Below are positions 1 to 8,900 of a stretch of 16,945 nucleotides of DNA, piece after piece. The stretch lies in assembly GCA_023416335.1 (NCBI GenBank), contig JAEZHY010000047.1, positions 1 through 16,945 of the forward strand, read 5' to 3'. Below the pieces are notes generated by a model, which had not been told where the DNA came from, made no database searches, and saw only the letters and a program-made list of their open reading frames with translations. Position 1 is the stretch's first letter. Each line of letters begins with the position of its first letter. The position numbers were made by a program, and so were the translations under genes. This stretch comes from Pseudomonadota bacterium (GTDB taxonomy: Bacteria; Desulfobacterota; Syntrophobacteria; Syntrophobacterales; Syntrophobacteraceae).

Positions 1-291
1 ATTCCGAAGTGTCTCAAGAAGGAAGGAATCGGCCTCGAAGACGTGGACGTCTTTGAAATCAACGAGGCATTCAGCGGTTCGACGGTTGCCGTGCTCAAGA
101 TGCTTGAAATCCCGGCCTCCAAAGCCAATGTAAACGGTGGAAGCGTGGCCCTCGGTCATCCCATTGGTGCGAGCGGCTGCCGGGTTCTGGTGACCCTGCT
201 GCATGAACTGGTTCATTCAGGAAAAAGAATCGGTCTGGCTTCCCTCTGTCTCGGCGGCGGCGAAGCCGTGAGTATGATCGTAAAAAGATAA
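1..291 (+). CDS. Thiolase (acetyl-CoA acyltransferase), C-terminal part
   Basis: This is the last 96 residues of a thiolase; the start lies outside the window. Thiolases carry out the CoA-dependent cleavage of 3-ketoacyl-CoA, the last step of beta-oxidation, or the reverse condensation, in the cytoplasm. The fragment shows three C-terminal family landmarks in order: NEAF near residue 21, GHPIGASG carrying the catalytic His, and CLGGGEA carrying the second catalytic Cys, which acts as the acid/base. The nucleophilic Cys of the first half cannot be seen. The stop lies 26 bases before a 3-hydroxyacyl-CoA dehydrogenase, so the two are probably co-transcribed. The substrate chain length cannot be read from this part. 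The thiolase fold assignment is firm; acetyl-CoA acetyltransferase versus a longer-chain 3-ketoacyl-CoA thiolase is open. Confidence 0.93.
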   Translation: MPKCLKKEGIGLEDVDVFEINEAFSGSTVAVLKMLEIPASKANVNGGSVALGHPIGASGCRVLVTLLHELVHSGKRIGLASLCLGGGEAVSMIVKR

Positions 292-317
292 CTCAAATTC
301 GCTACGGAGGAACTCGC

Positions 318-1169
318 ATGGAAATCAAATCATTCGGTGTTGTGGGTGCCGGCCAGATGGGGAACGGGATTGCTCAGGTGGCCGCAATGAGCGGGCTGAA
401 CGTAATCATGAACGACATCAAGGACGAGTTTGTCGAACGCGGCCTCAACAATATAAAAGGCATTCTTTCCAGAAATGTCGAAAAGGGAAAGATGACTGCC
501 GAGGAAAAGGAAGGGACCCTGTCCAGGCTGAAAATCAGCACCAGCCTGAATGACATGGCGGGGGTCGATTACGTGGTGGAGGCCGCCAGCGAGAACGAGT
601 CAATCAAGTTCGGAATCTTCCGGCAGCTGGATTCGATTTGCGCCCCCGAGGTCATTCTCGCGACCAATACGTCTTCTATCCCCATCGGCCGCATTGCCGC
701 ACAGACAAAGAGACCGGCGAAGGTGATCGGGATGCATTTCATGAATCCCGTCCCGGTCATGAAGCTGGTGGAAGTGATTCGCGGTATCGCGACCTCCGAT
801 GAGACGTTTCAGGCCACCTGGGACCTTTCGATCAAGTTCGGAAAGACGCCCGCTCTTGCCAATGATTACCCCGGTTTTATCTCGAACCGCATTCTCATGC
901 CGATGATCAATGAAGCCGTATATTGCCTGTATCACGGGGTCGGAACGCGCGAGGATATCGATACGGTCATGAAGCTCGGAATGAACCATCCGATGGGGCC
1001 GCTTGCTCTCGCCGATCTTATCGGGCTCGATACATGTCTTGCGATCATGGAAGTACTCTACAACGGCTTTTGCGATTCCAAGTACCGGCCCTGTCCGCTT
1101 CTTCGCAGGTATGTCGAGGCAGGTTGGCTCGGACGAAAGACCGGCCGTGGCTTTTACGAGTACAAATAA
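318..1169 (+). CDS. hbd: 3-hydroxyacyl-CoA dehydrogenase (3-hydroxybutyryl-CoA dehydrogenase type)
   Basis: Interconverts (S)-3-hydroxyacyl-CoA and 3-ketoacyl-CoA with NAD(H), the step before thiolase in beta-oxidation. At 283 residues it has the usual length of the stand-alone bacterial enzyme. The N-terminal Rossmann motif is GAGQMG at residues 10-15, with Asp33 placed to bind the NAD ribose. The catalytic set lines up by spacing with the human enzyme: Ser119, His140 in GMHFMNPV, Glu152, and Asn190 in GFISNR. The C-terminal dimerisation domain includes [16 protein letters not shown] at about 223-238 and ends in the family-typical [11 protein letters not shown]. An ACGGAGG ribosome site lies about 7 bases before the ATG. 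It sits between a thiolase and an acyl-CoA dehydrogenase (11-base gap), which supports beta-oxidation over a biosynthetic butanoate role, although the reaction is reversible. No enoyl-CoA hydratase is seen in the window. Confidence 0.95.
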   Translation: MEIKSFGVVGAGQMGNGIAQVAAMSGLNVIMNDIKDEFVERGLNNIKGILSRNVEKGKMTAEEKEGTLSRLKISTSLNDMAGVDYVVEAASENESIKFGIFRQLDSICAPEVILATNTSSIPIGRIAAQTKRPAKVIGMHFMNPVPVMKLVEVIRGIATSDETFQATWDLSIKFGKTPALANDYPGFISNRILMPMINEAVYCLYHGVGTREDIDTVMKLGMNHPMGPLALADLIGLDTCLAIMEVLYNGFCDSKYRPCPLLRRYVEAGWLGRKTGRGFYEYK

Positions 1170-1180
1170 GGATTGAAAAC

Positions 1181-2311
1181 ATGGATCTGGAATTGACAAG
1201 AGTCCAGGAGGATATTCGGGGAAGGGCCGCCGAGTTCGTTCGAAGCGAACTGGCCCCGATCGCGGCCGAACTCGATGAGACCAAGAACCGCGAAAAGCTG
1301 AAGGCAATATTGAAGAAGCTTGCCGGGCTTGGATTAATGGGCATCGCGGTGGATCCGAAGTACGGGGGAACCGGTGCCGATTCGGTGGCTTTCTCCCTTG
1401 CCCTGACGGAAATTGGAAGAGGCTGCGCCTCGACGGCGGTGACCACCTCAGTTACGAACATGGTCGCGGAAGTCATTCAGGGGGTTGGGAACGAGGAACA
1501 GAAAGCGAAATACATTCCGCCGCTGTGCAGCGGTGAATTTTCTGCAGGCGGGTTTGCGCTGACCGAAGCAATCGCAGGTTCAGATCCCGCCTCGATGCGC
1601 ATGAGTGCTGTCGATGATGGCGATGCATGGATACTGAACGGCAACAAGATATTCATATCGAGCGCGGAGTTCGCCGGAGTCTATGTGGTGTGGGCCGTTA
1701 CGGACAAAGATGCGCGCAAGGGGAAAGGCATAAGCGCTTTTCTGGTGGAACCTTCTTTTCCGGGATTTCGGGTCGGAAAAGAGGAAAAGAAACTCGGACA
1801 ATTGGCCTCTCCGACCAATGAGGTGGTCTTCGACAACTGCCGTGTTCCAAAAGAAAACCTTCTGGGGGTCCAAAACGACGGGTTCCGCATAGCGGCGTCG
1901 GAGCTTGCGGGCGGACGTATCGGTATCGGCTCGATGGCCCTGGGAATCGGCCTGGCGGCTTTGGATTGCGCAACAAATTGTGTGAAGGAATCCGGGGCCG
2001 GCGACGAACTCACACGGTCCATAATTGCCGACAACTTCATTCGACTCCAGGGCGCCAGGTTGCTGCTGCTCCAGGCCGCTTCACTCAAGGATATGAAGAA
2101 GTTCTATGCCAAGGAAGCCTCTATGGCCAAGGTCTACGCGACCGAGGCCGCGGACAGGGCCTGTCGCGATGCAATGCAGATCATGGGTGACTCGGGATGC
2201 ATGCATGGTTGTCCGGTTGAGAGATATTCTAGAGACGTGCGGGTTACCAGGATCTACGAGGGAACGAGTGAAATCCAGCGGCTGATAATCGCTCGGGAGA
2301 TACTGCGCTAG
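1181..2311 (+). CDS. Acyl-CoA dehydrogenase, divergent (keeps catalytic Glu, lacks ERxxFG motif)
   Basis: A 376-residue flavoprotein of the acyl-CoA dehydrogenase family, which makes 2-enoyl-CoA from acyl-CoA and passes electrons to ETF. Start chosen at the ATG 11 bases after hbd, with AAGGA overlapping the hbd stop; an upstream in-frame extension would lie inside hbd. Seen in order: FALTEAIAGSD (125-135), the flavin-contacting strand; WILNGNKIFIS (150-160); and a C-terminal YEGTSEIQR (359-367) with Glu360 at the catalytic-base position. Two motifs that normally reach across the dimer to the partner's FAD are altered: the ERxxFGxPI segment is replaced by CVKESGAGDELTRS (267-280), and the QxxGGxG loop reads QIMGDSG (333-339). 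Next to it lies a second acyl-CoA dehydrogenase with the opposite pattern of losses, so a heteromer is likely. The substrate is unknown. Confidence 0.92.
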   Translation: MDLELTRVQEDIRGRAAEFVRSELAPIAAELDETKNREKLKAILKKLAGLGLMGIAVDPKYGGTGADSVAFSLALTEIGRGCASTAVTTSVTNMVAEVIQGVGNEEQKAKYIPPLCSGEFSAGGFALTEAIAGSDPASMRMSAVDDGDAWILNGNKIFISSAEFAGVYVVWAVTDKDARKGKGISAFLVEPSFPGFRVGKEEKKLGQLASPTNEVVFDNCRVPKENLLGVQNDGFRIAASELAGGRIGIGSMALGIGLAALDCATNCVKESGAGDELTRSIIADNFIRLQGARLLLLQAASLKDMKKFYAKEASMAKVYATEAADRACRDAMQIMGDSGCMHGCPVERYSRDVRVTRIYEGTSEIQRLIIAREILR

Positions 2312-2422
2312 GCCGGCATATAATTCGGGTCCCTGGACTCAGCGGGACAAGGCCGTCTAATCCGGGCCGATTCGAACGACGATCACCGGGCCGGCGGTAC
2401 GCTCCCAAATCGGAGGTTTTCG

Positions 2423-3559
2423 ATGCAATTCGAGTTGAGTGAAGAGCAACAGCTTGTAAAAGCCAATATGAAGGAGTTCTGCGAGTTATATGTAGACCCG
2501 GTTGCCGACGAGATCGACCAGGAGGGGCGGTTTCCTTCCGAGAATCTGAAGCGACTGGCCGAGCAGGACATGATGGGGATTCCTTATCCGGAGGAATATG
2601 GCGGAGCAGGTGCCGATTTCCTTACTTACATAGTAACCGTGGAAGAACTTTCCCACTCGTGTGCAACAACGGGAGCGGTTGTCGCTGCGAACACTTCGCT
2701 TGCGAGCTTTCCACTCTACCGGTTCGGGACGGAAGCACAGAAAAAGCAATATCTCACCCCTTTGTGCAAGGGAGAAATGCTTGGAGCTTTCGCATGGAAA
2801 GATGCAGGCGGGTCCGGGAATCCAACAGCCGGTGTCTCCGCGGTTCGCGATGAGAAGGGGTATGTCCTGAACGGGACGAAATCCTTTGTGGCAAATGCTC
2901 CTGCTGCAGGGCTGTTCGTAGTGATTGCCGCCACCGATCCGGCAGGGGGAAAGATGGCGCTGAGCGCTTTCATAGTCCCGGCGGGAACACCGGGACTGAC
3001 CACCGGAAGAGATGTGAAGCGAATGGGCGTGCGCGGGGCGGCAGCCTCGGACATCATATTCAATGACTGTCGTGTGCCGGCGGAGAACCTTCTGGGAGGC
3101 GAAGGGGATGGCGCAAGAATTTGCGCGGAGACCCTCGATTCTTTCAGAATTGCCGCCGCGGCCCAGGCTTTGGGGATTTGCCGGGCAGCAATGGATGAGG
3201 CCGTGAGGTACTCCAAGGAAAGGGTTCAGTTCGATAAACCTATAAGCAGCTTTCAGGCAATTCAGTGGATGCTGGCAAACATGGGTACCGAGTTGGAGGC
3301 GGCCCGGCTTCTGACCTATCAGGCTGCCTGGCGTTGCGACAACAGTTTGCCTTATGCGCGCGAAGCCGCGATGGCTAAAGTTCTTGCGACCGATGCAGCG
3401 ACCTCCCACTCTGATGCTGCAGTGCAGATCCACGGTGGAATCGGCACGATAAAGGGTCAGAAGGTTGAGCGCCTTTACCGGGATGCCAAAGTCGTTCAGG
3501 TGATGGAAGAGGTCCCGAGTTCGATCAGGGCGGCTATCGGAAGCAGTCTAGTGGCATAG
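2423..3559 (+). CDS. Acyl-CoA dehydrogenase homologue, divergent (keeps ERxxF and QIHGGIG, lost own FAD strand and YEGT)
   Basis: 378 residues, family-typical length; GGAGG lies 6 bases before the ATG and the gene follows the first dehydrogenase by 111 bases. The partner-facing FAD contacts are intact: KERVQFDKPI (265-274, Asp in place of the usual Gly) and QIHGGIG (335-341). The strand that normally reads FALTEPxAGSD is FAWKDAGGSG (123-132), so the flavin-ring contacts Thr and Ser are lost. The C-terminal YEGTSEIQR reads MEEVPSSIR (361-369): a Glu remains at the catalytic-base position, but the following Gly-Thr is gone. By itself this protein may bind FAD poorly. With its neighbour it forms a complementary pair reminiscent of the alpha2beta2 FadE enzymes of mycobacterial cholesterol side-chain breakdown. 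Alternatives are an active enzyme for an unusual acyl-CoA, or a regulatory homologue. Family membership is certain; activity is not. Confidence 0.92.
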   Translation: MQFELSEEQQLVKANMKEFCELYVDPVADEIDQEGRFPSENLKRLAEQDMMGIPYPEEYGGAGADFLTYIVTVEELSHSCATTGAVVAANTSLASFPLYRFGTEAQKKQYLTPLCKGEMLGAFAWKDAGGSGNPTAGVSAVRDEKGYVLNGTKSFVANAPAAGLFVVIAATDPAGGKMALSAFIVPAGTPGLTTGRDVKRMGVRGAAASDIIFNDCRVPAENLLGGEGDGARICAETLDSFRIAAAAQALGICRAAMDEAVRYSKERVQFDKPISSFQAIQWMLANMGTELEAARLLTYQAAWRCDNSLPYAREAAMAKVLATDAATSHSDAAVQIHGGIGTIKGQKVERLYRDAKVVQVMEEVPSSIRAAIGSSLVA

Positions 3560-3603
3560 AAGGATTAGCAGCTAATAAATATTGGTATACGATAGTTGAA
3601 TAT

Positions 3604-3623
3604 CAGCATTTGCGGTAATGCTG
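3604..3623. repeat. Small inverted repeat after the beta-oxidation operon
   Basis: CAGCATT and AATGCTG form a perfect 7-bp stem with a 6-base loop, 45 bases after the stop of the second acyl-CoA dehydrogenase. There is no T-tract, so it is unlikely to be a terminator alone; it may be an mRNA 3'-end structure or chance. Confidence 0.35.
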
Positions 3624-3662
3624 TAAAAGATTGCCCTGTTTCATAAATTTCACAAAATGAAG

Positions 3663-3698
3663 AAGACGGAGGCCGATTTAGACCACGGCCTCCGTCTT
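3663..3698 (+). terminator. Intrinsic terminator between convergent operons
   Basis: A perfect 12-bp stem (AAGACGGAGGCC with GGCCTCCGTCTT) and a 12-base loop, followed by T-rich TCTG on the plus strand; on the minus strand the stem is followed by CTTCATTTTG. It lies about 100 bases after the beta-oxidation operon and between that operon and the convergent glycosyltransferase gene, so it may stop transcription from both sides. Confidence 0.8.
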
Positions 3699-3848
3699 TC
3701 TGTCGATATCCTGCCCGCCGATTACTTTCAAATAAGGACCAAGTCCTGCTGAACAAACGCAGGTGCATGCGACTCCCAAATAAGCTTCCCGCGAGGGCTG
3801 GAGTTGCATGACCATCCTGGAGAAGTAAGGCCGCCTGGAAGTCTCCGG

Positions 3849-4550
3849 TTATGTTTTCCTGAAACTGATTATGCACAAACGGAAGAGGTGCAGGAAGCGG
3901 ATCAGTGCTTCCCTGAGCAGCCGAAAGCGACTGGAGCGCCAGTCTGCACAGTCAATCGGGACGGTCGCAATCTTTAAATTCTTGAGTTGAGCTTTACACA
4001 GCAGATCGAGCACGTAATTCGTATCCTCGCTCACACCCGGTGCAAGCATTTTTGCGGCTTCAACCCTGTAGCCCTTTGCTCCGATCGAATAATCGTCATA
4101 CTCGAGACCGAGGAGCTTTTGCGCGCAAAAGATAAAGAGATGACTTCCCAGCAGGCGCAGGACGGAACGGCTTTGATAACCCGCCTGCTTGGAACCCACG
4201 GCGATATCGTGACCCTGAAGCACGCCGAGCGCTTTCGGGATGAATTCGAGATCGACCGAAAGGTCGGCATCGAGTGTGATTAGAAAAGGCGATGAGGCAA
4301 TTTCCAGCGCGATCTTGAAGATACGCCCGACGCAGCCGCGTTTTTCAAGATGAAAGAACCTGATGAGGCCGGGATTCTCCTGTTGCAGGGCCGTTCCTAT
4401 CGGTACGGTGGAATCATCGGAGCCGTTGCTGCCGAGGAGAATCTCCGCATTCAATCCGCGCCGCTCCAGAAAAAGAAGAATTCTTCGGAGATTCGGGATG
4501 AGGATCTCCTGCTCGTTGTAGAGCGGAATGAGGATCGAAAGGTCATTCAT
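3849..4550 (-). CDS. Family 2 glycosyltransferase
   Basis: A 233-residue GT-A glycosyltransferase of the GT2 type, which moves a sugar from a nucleotide-sugar to a lipid or glycan acceptor. It opens with LSILIPLYNEQE (4-15), the typical first strand of the family. The metal/nucleotide DxD is LDADLS with Asp94 and Asp96, and the 'SEDTNYVLDLL' helix region (174-184) sits where the acceptor-side acidic motif is expected. The pattern around LEKRGCVGRIFK and DADLS resembles dolichyl-phosphate/undecaprenyl-phosphate glycosyltransferases, but the protein is short and has no C-terminal membrane pair. I chose the ATG at 4550 because it overlaps the stop of the upstream radical SAM gene by 8 bases (ATGAATGA), a translational-coupling arrangement; the frame stays open further upstream inside that gene. 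It is the last gene of the minus-strand operon. Donor and acceptor are unknown. Confidence 0.88.
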   Translation of the reverse strand: MNDLSILIPLYNEQEILIPNLRRILLFLERRGLNAEILLGSNGSDDSTVPIGTALQQENPGLIRFFHLEKRGCVGRIFKIALEIASSPFLITLDADLSVDLEFIPKALGVLQGHDIAVGSKQAGYQSRSVLRLLGSHLFIFCAQKLLGLEYDDYSIGAKGYRVEAAKMLAPGVSEDTNYVLDLLCKAQLKNLKIATVPIDCADWRSSRFRLLREALIRFLHLFRLCIISFRKT

Positions 4551-5904
4551 GACGGGTGACCTTATTTCTGGATGGACGTGCTGCGGGACGCATGCCTGAC
4601 AGGAAATTCCAAAAAAGATGAAAGGCATCACGAGTATCGGTATGGTTGCAGAAAGAATCGACGAGATATCCGGGCCGCAGATAAAAGCGGAGATAAAGCC
4701 CGGTGAGATCGGGCCGTCGTTCCCGCCCGTCCGGTGGATTATTCCGCCAGGGAACAGCGGATGCATCTTCCGCAAGGGAGGTGCCGGGATAGGGAGTTAC
4801 GTGGTGGAAAGATGCGTAGGAGAGAGGAAGCTTTCGCGCAAATCGTCCTGTTTCCTCGATGTCCGATTTCGTTTCCCAAGGAAACCCCAGGAGAAAGAAA
4901 CCCGCAACGGCGATCCCTGCCTCGCGCGTCCACTTGATTGCCTGCTCGATCTGAGTGTTCGACAGGAATTTATGAGTGAGTTCCCGGGTTTTGGGACTCC
5001 CGCTTTCAATTCCATAATGGATCAGCTTGCAGCCGGATTTTTTCATCTCGGCGAGCAGGTCGGGATCGACAGCATCGACCCTTGTCTGGCAGCACCACGG
5101 CAGTCCAATGTCTTTGATTACTTTACATAGCTCCAGGGTGCGATCGCGAAAGAGTGTGAATTCGAGGTCGATGAAATAGACAGCCCCGAAGCCGAGGCGC
5201 CGAACCAGTTCCAGTTCGGAGGATACCTGCCCGGGGGCTTTTATGCGTATTTGTGAGCCATACATGACCTTGAGGCAAAATGAGCACCTGTGGGGACATC
5301 CCCTGGCTGTTTCGAGCAAAGCCAGCTTCCCGCCGAGCAATTCATAGCTGTACGGTTCAGGGTTTATCAGTGAGTAAGCCGGGAGAGGCAGAGCGGCAAG
5401 GTCGCAGGGTGGGGCCGGAGAATTCTTGAAGTACTGTCCATTCTCGATGCGGCACAGGCCTGGCACATCGTTTAACGAGATTTTTCCATCGAGCGCCCAG
5501 ACCAGATCAGGACCCGCGGACTCCGGTTCGCCTGTGAGGACCATGCGGGCACCTGTGAGCCGGATCAGCTCCCGGGGAAAAAGTGTCCCGTGAACACCGC
5601 AGAGGGCCAGCTTTTCCGATGGTATGATGCGGGTCCACTGCAGCAGTGGGTCGAGATCGATGTTAGGGCATTGCCACCTGTCCAGTGGTGAGGTGGTCAT
5701 GGCGACAAGATCGGCTTTTTGCACTCTGCCGGACAGGGACCCCGGCATCGATCGGCCGGCTCGCGCATCGCATATGGAAACATCGTGTCCCTGCTGCTGC
5801 ATAAGAGCAGCGAGATTCAGAAGATCCAGGGGAGGCCAGCTCCTGTTGTACCGGCCCGACTGAACTCTTCCTCCCCATGATGGATTCACGAGTAGAAATT
5901 TCAT
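4543..5904 (-). CDS. Radical SAM protein with N-terminal B12-binding-like domain
   Basis: 453 residues. The N-terminus, KFLLVNPSW then PPLDLLNLAALMQQQGHDVSICDA (about 2-47), has the pattern of the cobalamin-binding Rossmann domain of the large BchE-like radical SAM class, but no DxHxxG cobalamin-ligand motif is present. The radical SAM core starts at about residue 194; CPHRCSFC supplies the cluster cysteines Cys203, Cys207 and Cys210, and GIESGSP lies further along the barrel. Such proteins catalyse radical methylations, cyclisations or rearrangements, often on lipids, hopanoids or natural products; the reaction here cannot be told. It starts 19 bases after the large membrane protein gene and overlaps the glycosyltransferase start, so all three are probably one transcript. 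There is no clear ribosome site before the ATG, so it may depend on translation of the upstream gene. Confidence 0.9.
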   Translation of the reverse strand: MKFLLVNPSWGGRVQSGRYNRSWPPLDLLNLAALMQQQGHDVSICDARAGRSMPGSLSGRVQKADLVAMTTSPLDRWQCPNIDLDPLLQWTRIIPSEKLALCGVHGTLFPRELIRLTGARMVLTGEPESAGPDLVWALDGKISLNDVPGLCRIENGQYFKNSPAPPCDLAALPLPAYSLINPEPYSYELLGGKLALLETARGCPHRCSFCLKVMYGSQIRIKAPGQVSSELELVRRLGFGAVYFIDLEFTLFRDRTLELCKVIKDIGLPWCCQTRVDAVDPDLLAEMKKSGCKLIHYGIESGSPKTRELTHKFLSNTQIEQAIKWTREAGIAVAGFFLLGFPWETKSDIEETGRFARKLPLSYASFHHVTPYPGTSLAEDASAVPWRNNPPDGRERRPDLTGLYLRFYLRPGYLVDSFCNHTDTRDAFHLFWNFLSGMRPAARPSRNKVTRHE

Positions 5905-5923
5905 CGGATGTCAAAGTTCCCGA

Positions 5924-8900
5924 TTATTTTGTCCACTGAAACAGTCGCATGAACCAGCCGGGCAGAGCGCTGGTGGGATCAGGCAACTCCGAAGCGGGCA
6001 GGCGACTGTTCTCCTGTGCGGTCATGTACCGGCATTTTCTTAGAGCGGCCTGCGCTTCGATGGATTCCGGGTCGTCGAAGTGGGTGCTCAGCCACTGGAG
6101 AAAGAGGTTTGAAGCCTCCTGCCAGCGGTTCATATAGCAGCAACAGTAGGCAAGGGAAAGAGCGGCCTGCCCTCTGATGTCCGGATTCGACGAGAAATTG
6201 AGCGCCCAAAGCAGCGTGTAGGCCGTCGTCAACTTTCCGGACTGGATCAGGTCTTTTGCCTGGCGCAAAAGGTTTTCAGGGCCGGCGATTTCTGCAAGGC
6301 GCAGCCCCGCGTGTCGTGTTGCATCGCTGAAGGGCCAGACCTGAACTGCGCGCAGGAAGTACTTCTCCGCCTCTGCCGTTTGCCCCTGGTTAAAGCAGGC
6401 TTCTCCCTGAAAAGCGAGGACCTCGGCCAAGAAACGAGTGTCGGGATTGGATCTGAGGTATTCTTCCAGAGTGGCTCGCAGTTCGTCCCACCTCTTCTCG
6501 TTCATAAGCAGTTGAGCCTTGCAGTCCATGCAATGATCGGCTATGGCCGACCGGCCGAAATTTGAAAGGCACTCGTCGAGCAGTCTGTGGGCTTTCTGGA
6601 GGTCAGGAGTACTTTGCGCTCCAGGCGCGGCCTCACCTTGAGCTTTCAGGAAAGCTGTTGCGCGCTGAAATCTAGCATTTGCAGCGTTATAGAGGAGATT
6701 GGGGTCACTGTGAATCCTGGTTGCGAGAGACACACAGAAGAAAATCAAAACGAAACCAAAAGAAATGAGCAGCACGACGTTTGACGGACCGCTCTCAGAT
6801 GTGTCCGACTGTCGGGCTGGGCGGCGACGACCGCGCCTAGCCCTGTAAGCGGTGAAGGCAAAAATGCCGAGGGTAATGATGCCGAGTATCTTGCCCCAGA
6901 AATAGATCCCGCCGTGAGTGTCGAAGGTGAGAACGACTTTCGGGGTATTGGGGACGAGCAGCATAAAGGCGGGTGATGCCGGGTAGAGTTCTCCGGAACC
7001 CTCTGTGATCTTCCAGTCCGGGTGATATGAGATTTTGACCCAGAGCGGGTGTCCGGGACGTGAGGTCGTTATGCTTATGCGGTTGTCCCCGAGCGTCACC
7101 TCGGCATGAATCTGCGGTCCCTTAGGATCGGATATGGGAACCTCCGGTATGTTCTCGGGCGAGCCGTCGTAATTGGGCAGCGCTGCCGCATAGTTTCCCG
7201 GCGAATCAGGTGAAGCAACAACCAGGGGAACTCTGAGAGTCGACTTCCTGAACCATTCGAACTGGACGTCTTTCCAGCGGCTGAAAGAGATACGGAAGGG
7301 TTTGAATCGTAGAGGTTCGACATAGGAATTCGGGGCATCTTTGAGACGATATATCCTGTAGGGAGGGAAGATCGTTTCCAGTTCGTATTCCGATGACATA
7401 TCCATCGCGGCCGATATGTTTTCAGAGGCGGCAATTACCTGGTTGACATTGAACAGGCGCAGGTGCCGCGCCGCGCGCTCCGGGTCGGGCCGTGAATAGT
7501 GGTAGCGTGGAAACGGGCACGATGGAATCAGAGAAAATTCGGATTGAATATAAAAGACGAACGGGGAGCTGGGGCTCGACTGCATGTAAAGCCCTTCGAG
7601 AGTGGAGCGTCCGGAAAAGTATGGAAGCAGTTCGAAAGCCCTGACGGTCCCGGCTCCGTTCGTGATATCGACATGTTCGTAGACGACCCGCGGACTGTCG
7701 CTCGTCCCCTTCAGGTAAGAGTTGACCTGACTGTACGCATTCCACAGAGGTTTTGATTCCATCCCGGAATAGTTCCAGCGGATCCAGGATTCAACGGCAA
7801 CTGCCTTTGTCATTGCGAGGCAGATCACCACGACTGCAAAGCAAAGGGTCCAGAGATTAGAGCGGGAAAACCCGGATATTATTTTGCCCCAGCCGATCGC
7901 ACCGAGCATTGCGAGGGAGATCTGCGCAAAGGGAAGGAACCGGATATCCACGAGTCCCAACAGAGGCGCGATGCTGAAGCCGAACAGGGCGATCAGGAAT
8001 TGCCACCAGAGATAGAGTTCAGGGCTGTTCCCGGATGAAGATCTCAGAGCGGAAAGCGAAAAGCCCGAGCGGCAGACACTGCCGATATTAGCGATGAGGC
8101 ATGTGACTGCTCCCACAATGGAGGGCCAGATTACCGGGGGCGCAATCTCCTGCCATCTTTCGAAGTTCCAGGCATGCGAATACGGTGTGTTCCAGGGGAC
8201 CCTCCAAAGAAGCGGCAGCAGCCAGAAGGCGGCGAGCCCGAATGCGGCTGCGTGCAGGCAAAGCACATAGCGCAAAATCCGGCCCCGCAGGACAAAATAG
8301 GAGGTGCCCATTCCGATGTAGAGGAGCGGATAGCCACTGCAAAGCGCGATGCCGGCTTCAATGAGGGAATTTGTGAAAAGCGACTTCCCGACAGGTACGT
8401 CGGTATAAAGCCGACTCATAAGTATTATGGATAGTATGAACGAAATTCCGAACGAGAATTCGCCCGCGAGGGTGCTGAACATGTTGCCGCCCCACATGGA
8501 ATTCTCCGTCATGAACAGAAAGGGCATGGAGAGTAGTGCGCCCAGGGCGGGTACGGAACCGCTGCAGCCCAATCGGCGGAGGGCGAAGTATATGGCCGGG
8601 GGCAGAGGCAGGATGGCAAGAAGGGTGACAAGCTTGAAGGCTACCTGCATGGGAATGGCGAGTGAGGCCAATGCCATCAGAAAAAAGGAAAACGGAAAAT
8701 AGTGGAGGAACAGAGGAAATCCACCGTAGTTGCCGTGAATCCAGGTAGCCGGCGAAAAGGGGGACAGCAGCTTGTCGCGCATGGCGAAAGCGGAAATGAT
8801 GTGAGAAGGGGTGTCTCCCCCCGCAATGGTACTGGAATCGAAAATCAGGGAAGGAGGGAAGAATAAAAGAAGAACGAGTTCGCAGAGTAAAAGCAGCAGA

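Noticed and set aside
923..1180. An N-terminal extension of the first acyl-CoA dehydrogenase
   Set aside because: The frame is open upstream but overlaps the 3-hydroxyacyl-CoA dehydrogenase in another frame; the ATG at 1181 with its ribosome site gives the family-typical N-terminus.
2486..3433. A 315-codon minus-strand open frame
   Set aside because: Antisense to the second acyl-CoA dehydrogenase, low-complexity cysteine- and arginine-rich translation, no ribosome site.
4551..4775. An N-terminal extension of the glycosyltransferase
   Set aside because: It would overlap the radical SAM gene by over 200 bases and has no family similarity; the internal ATG at 4550 begins at the first beta strand.
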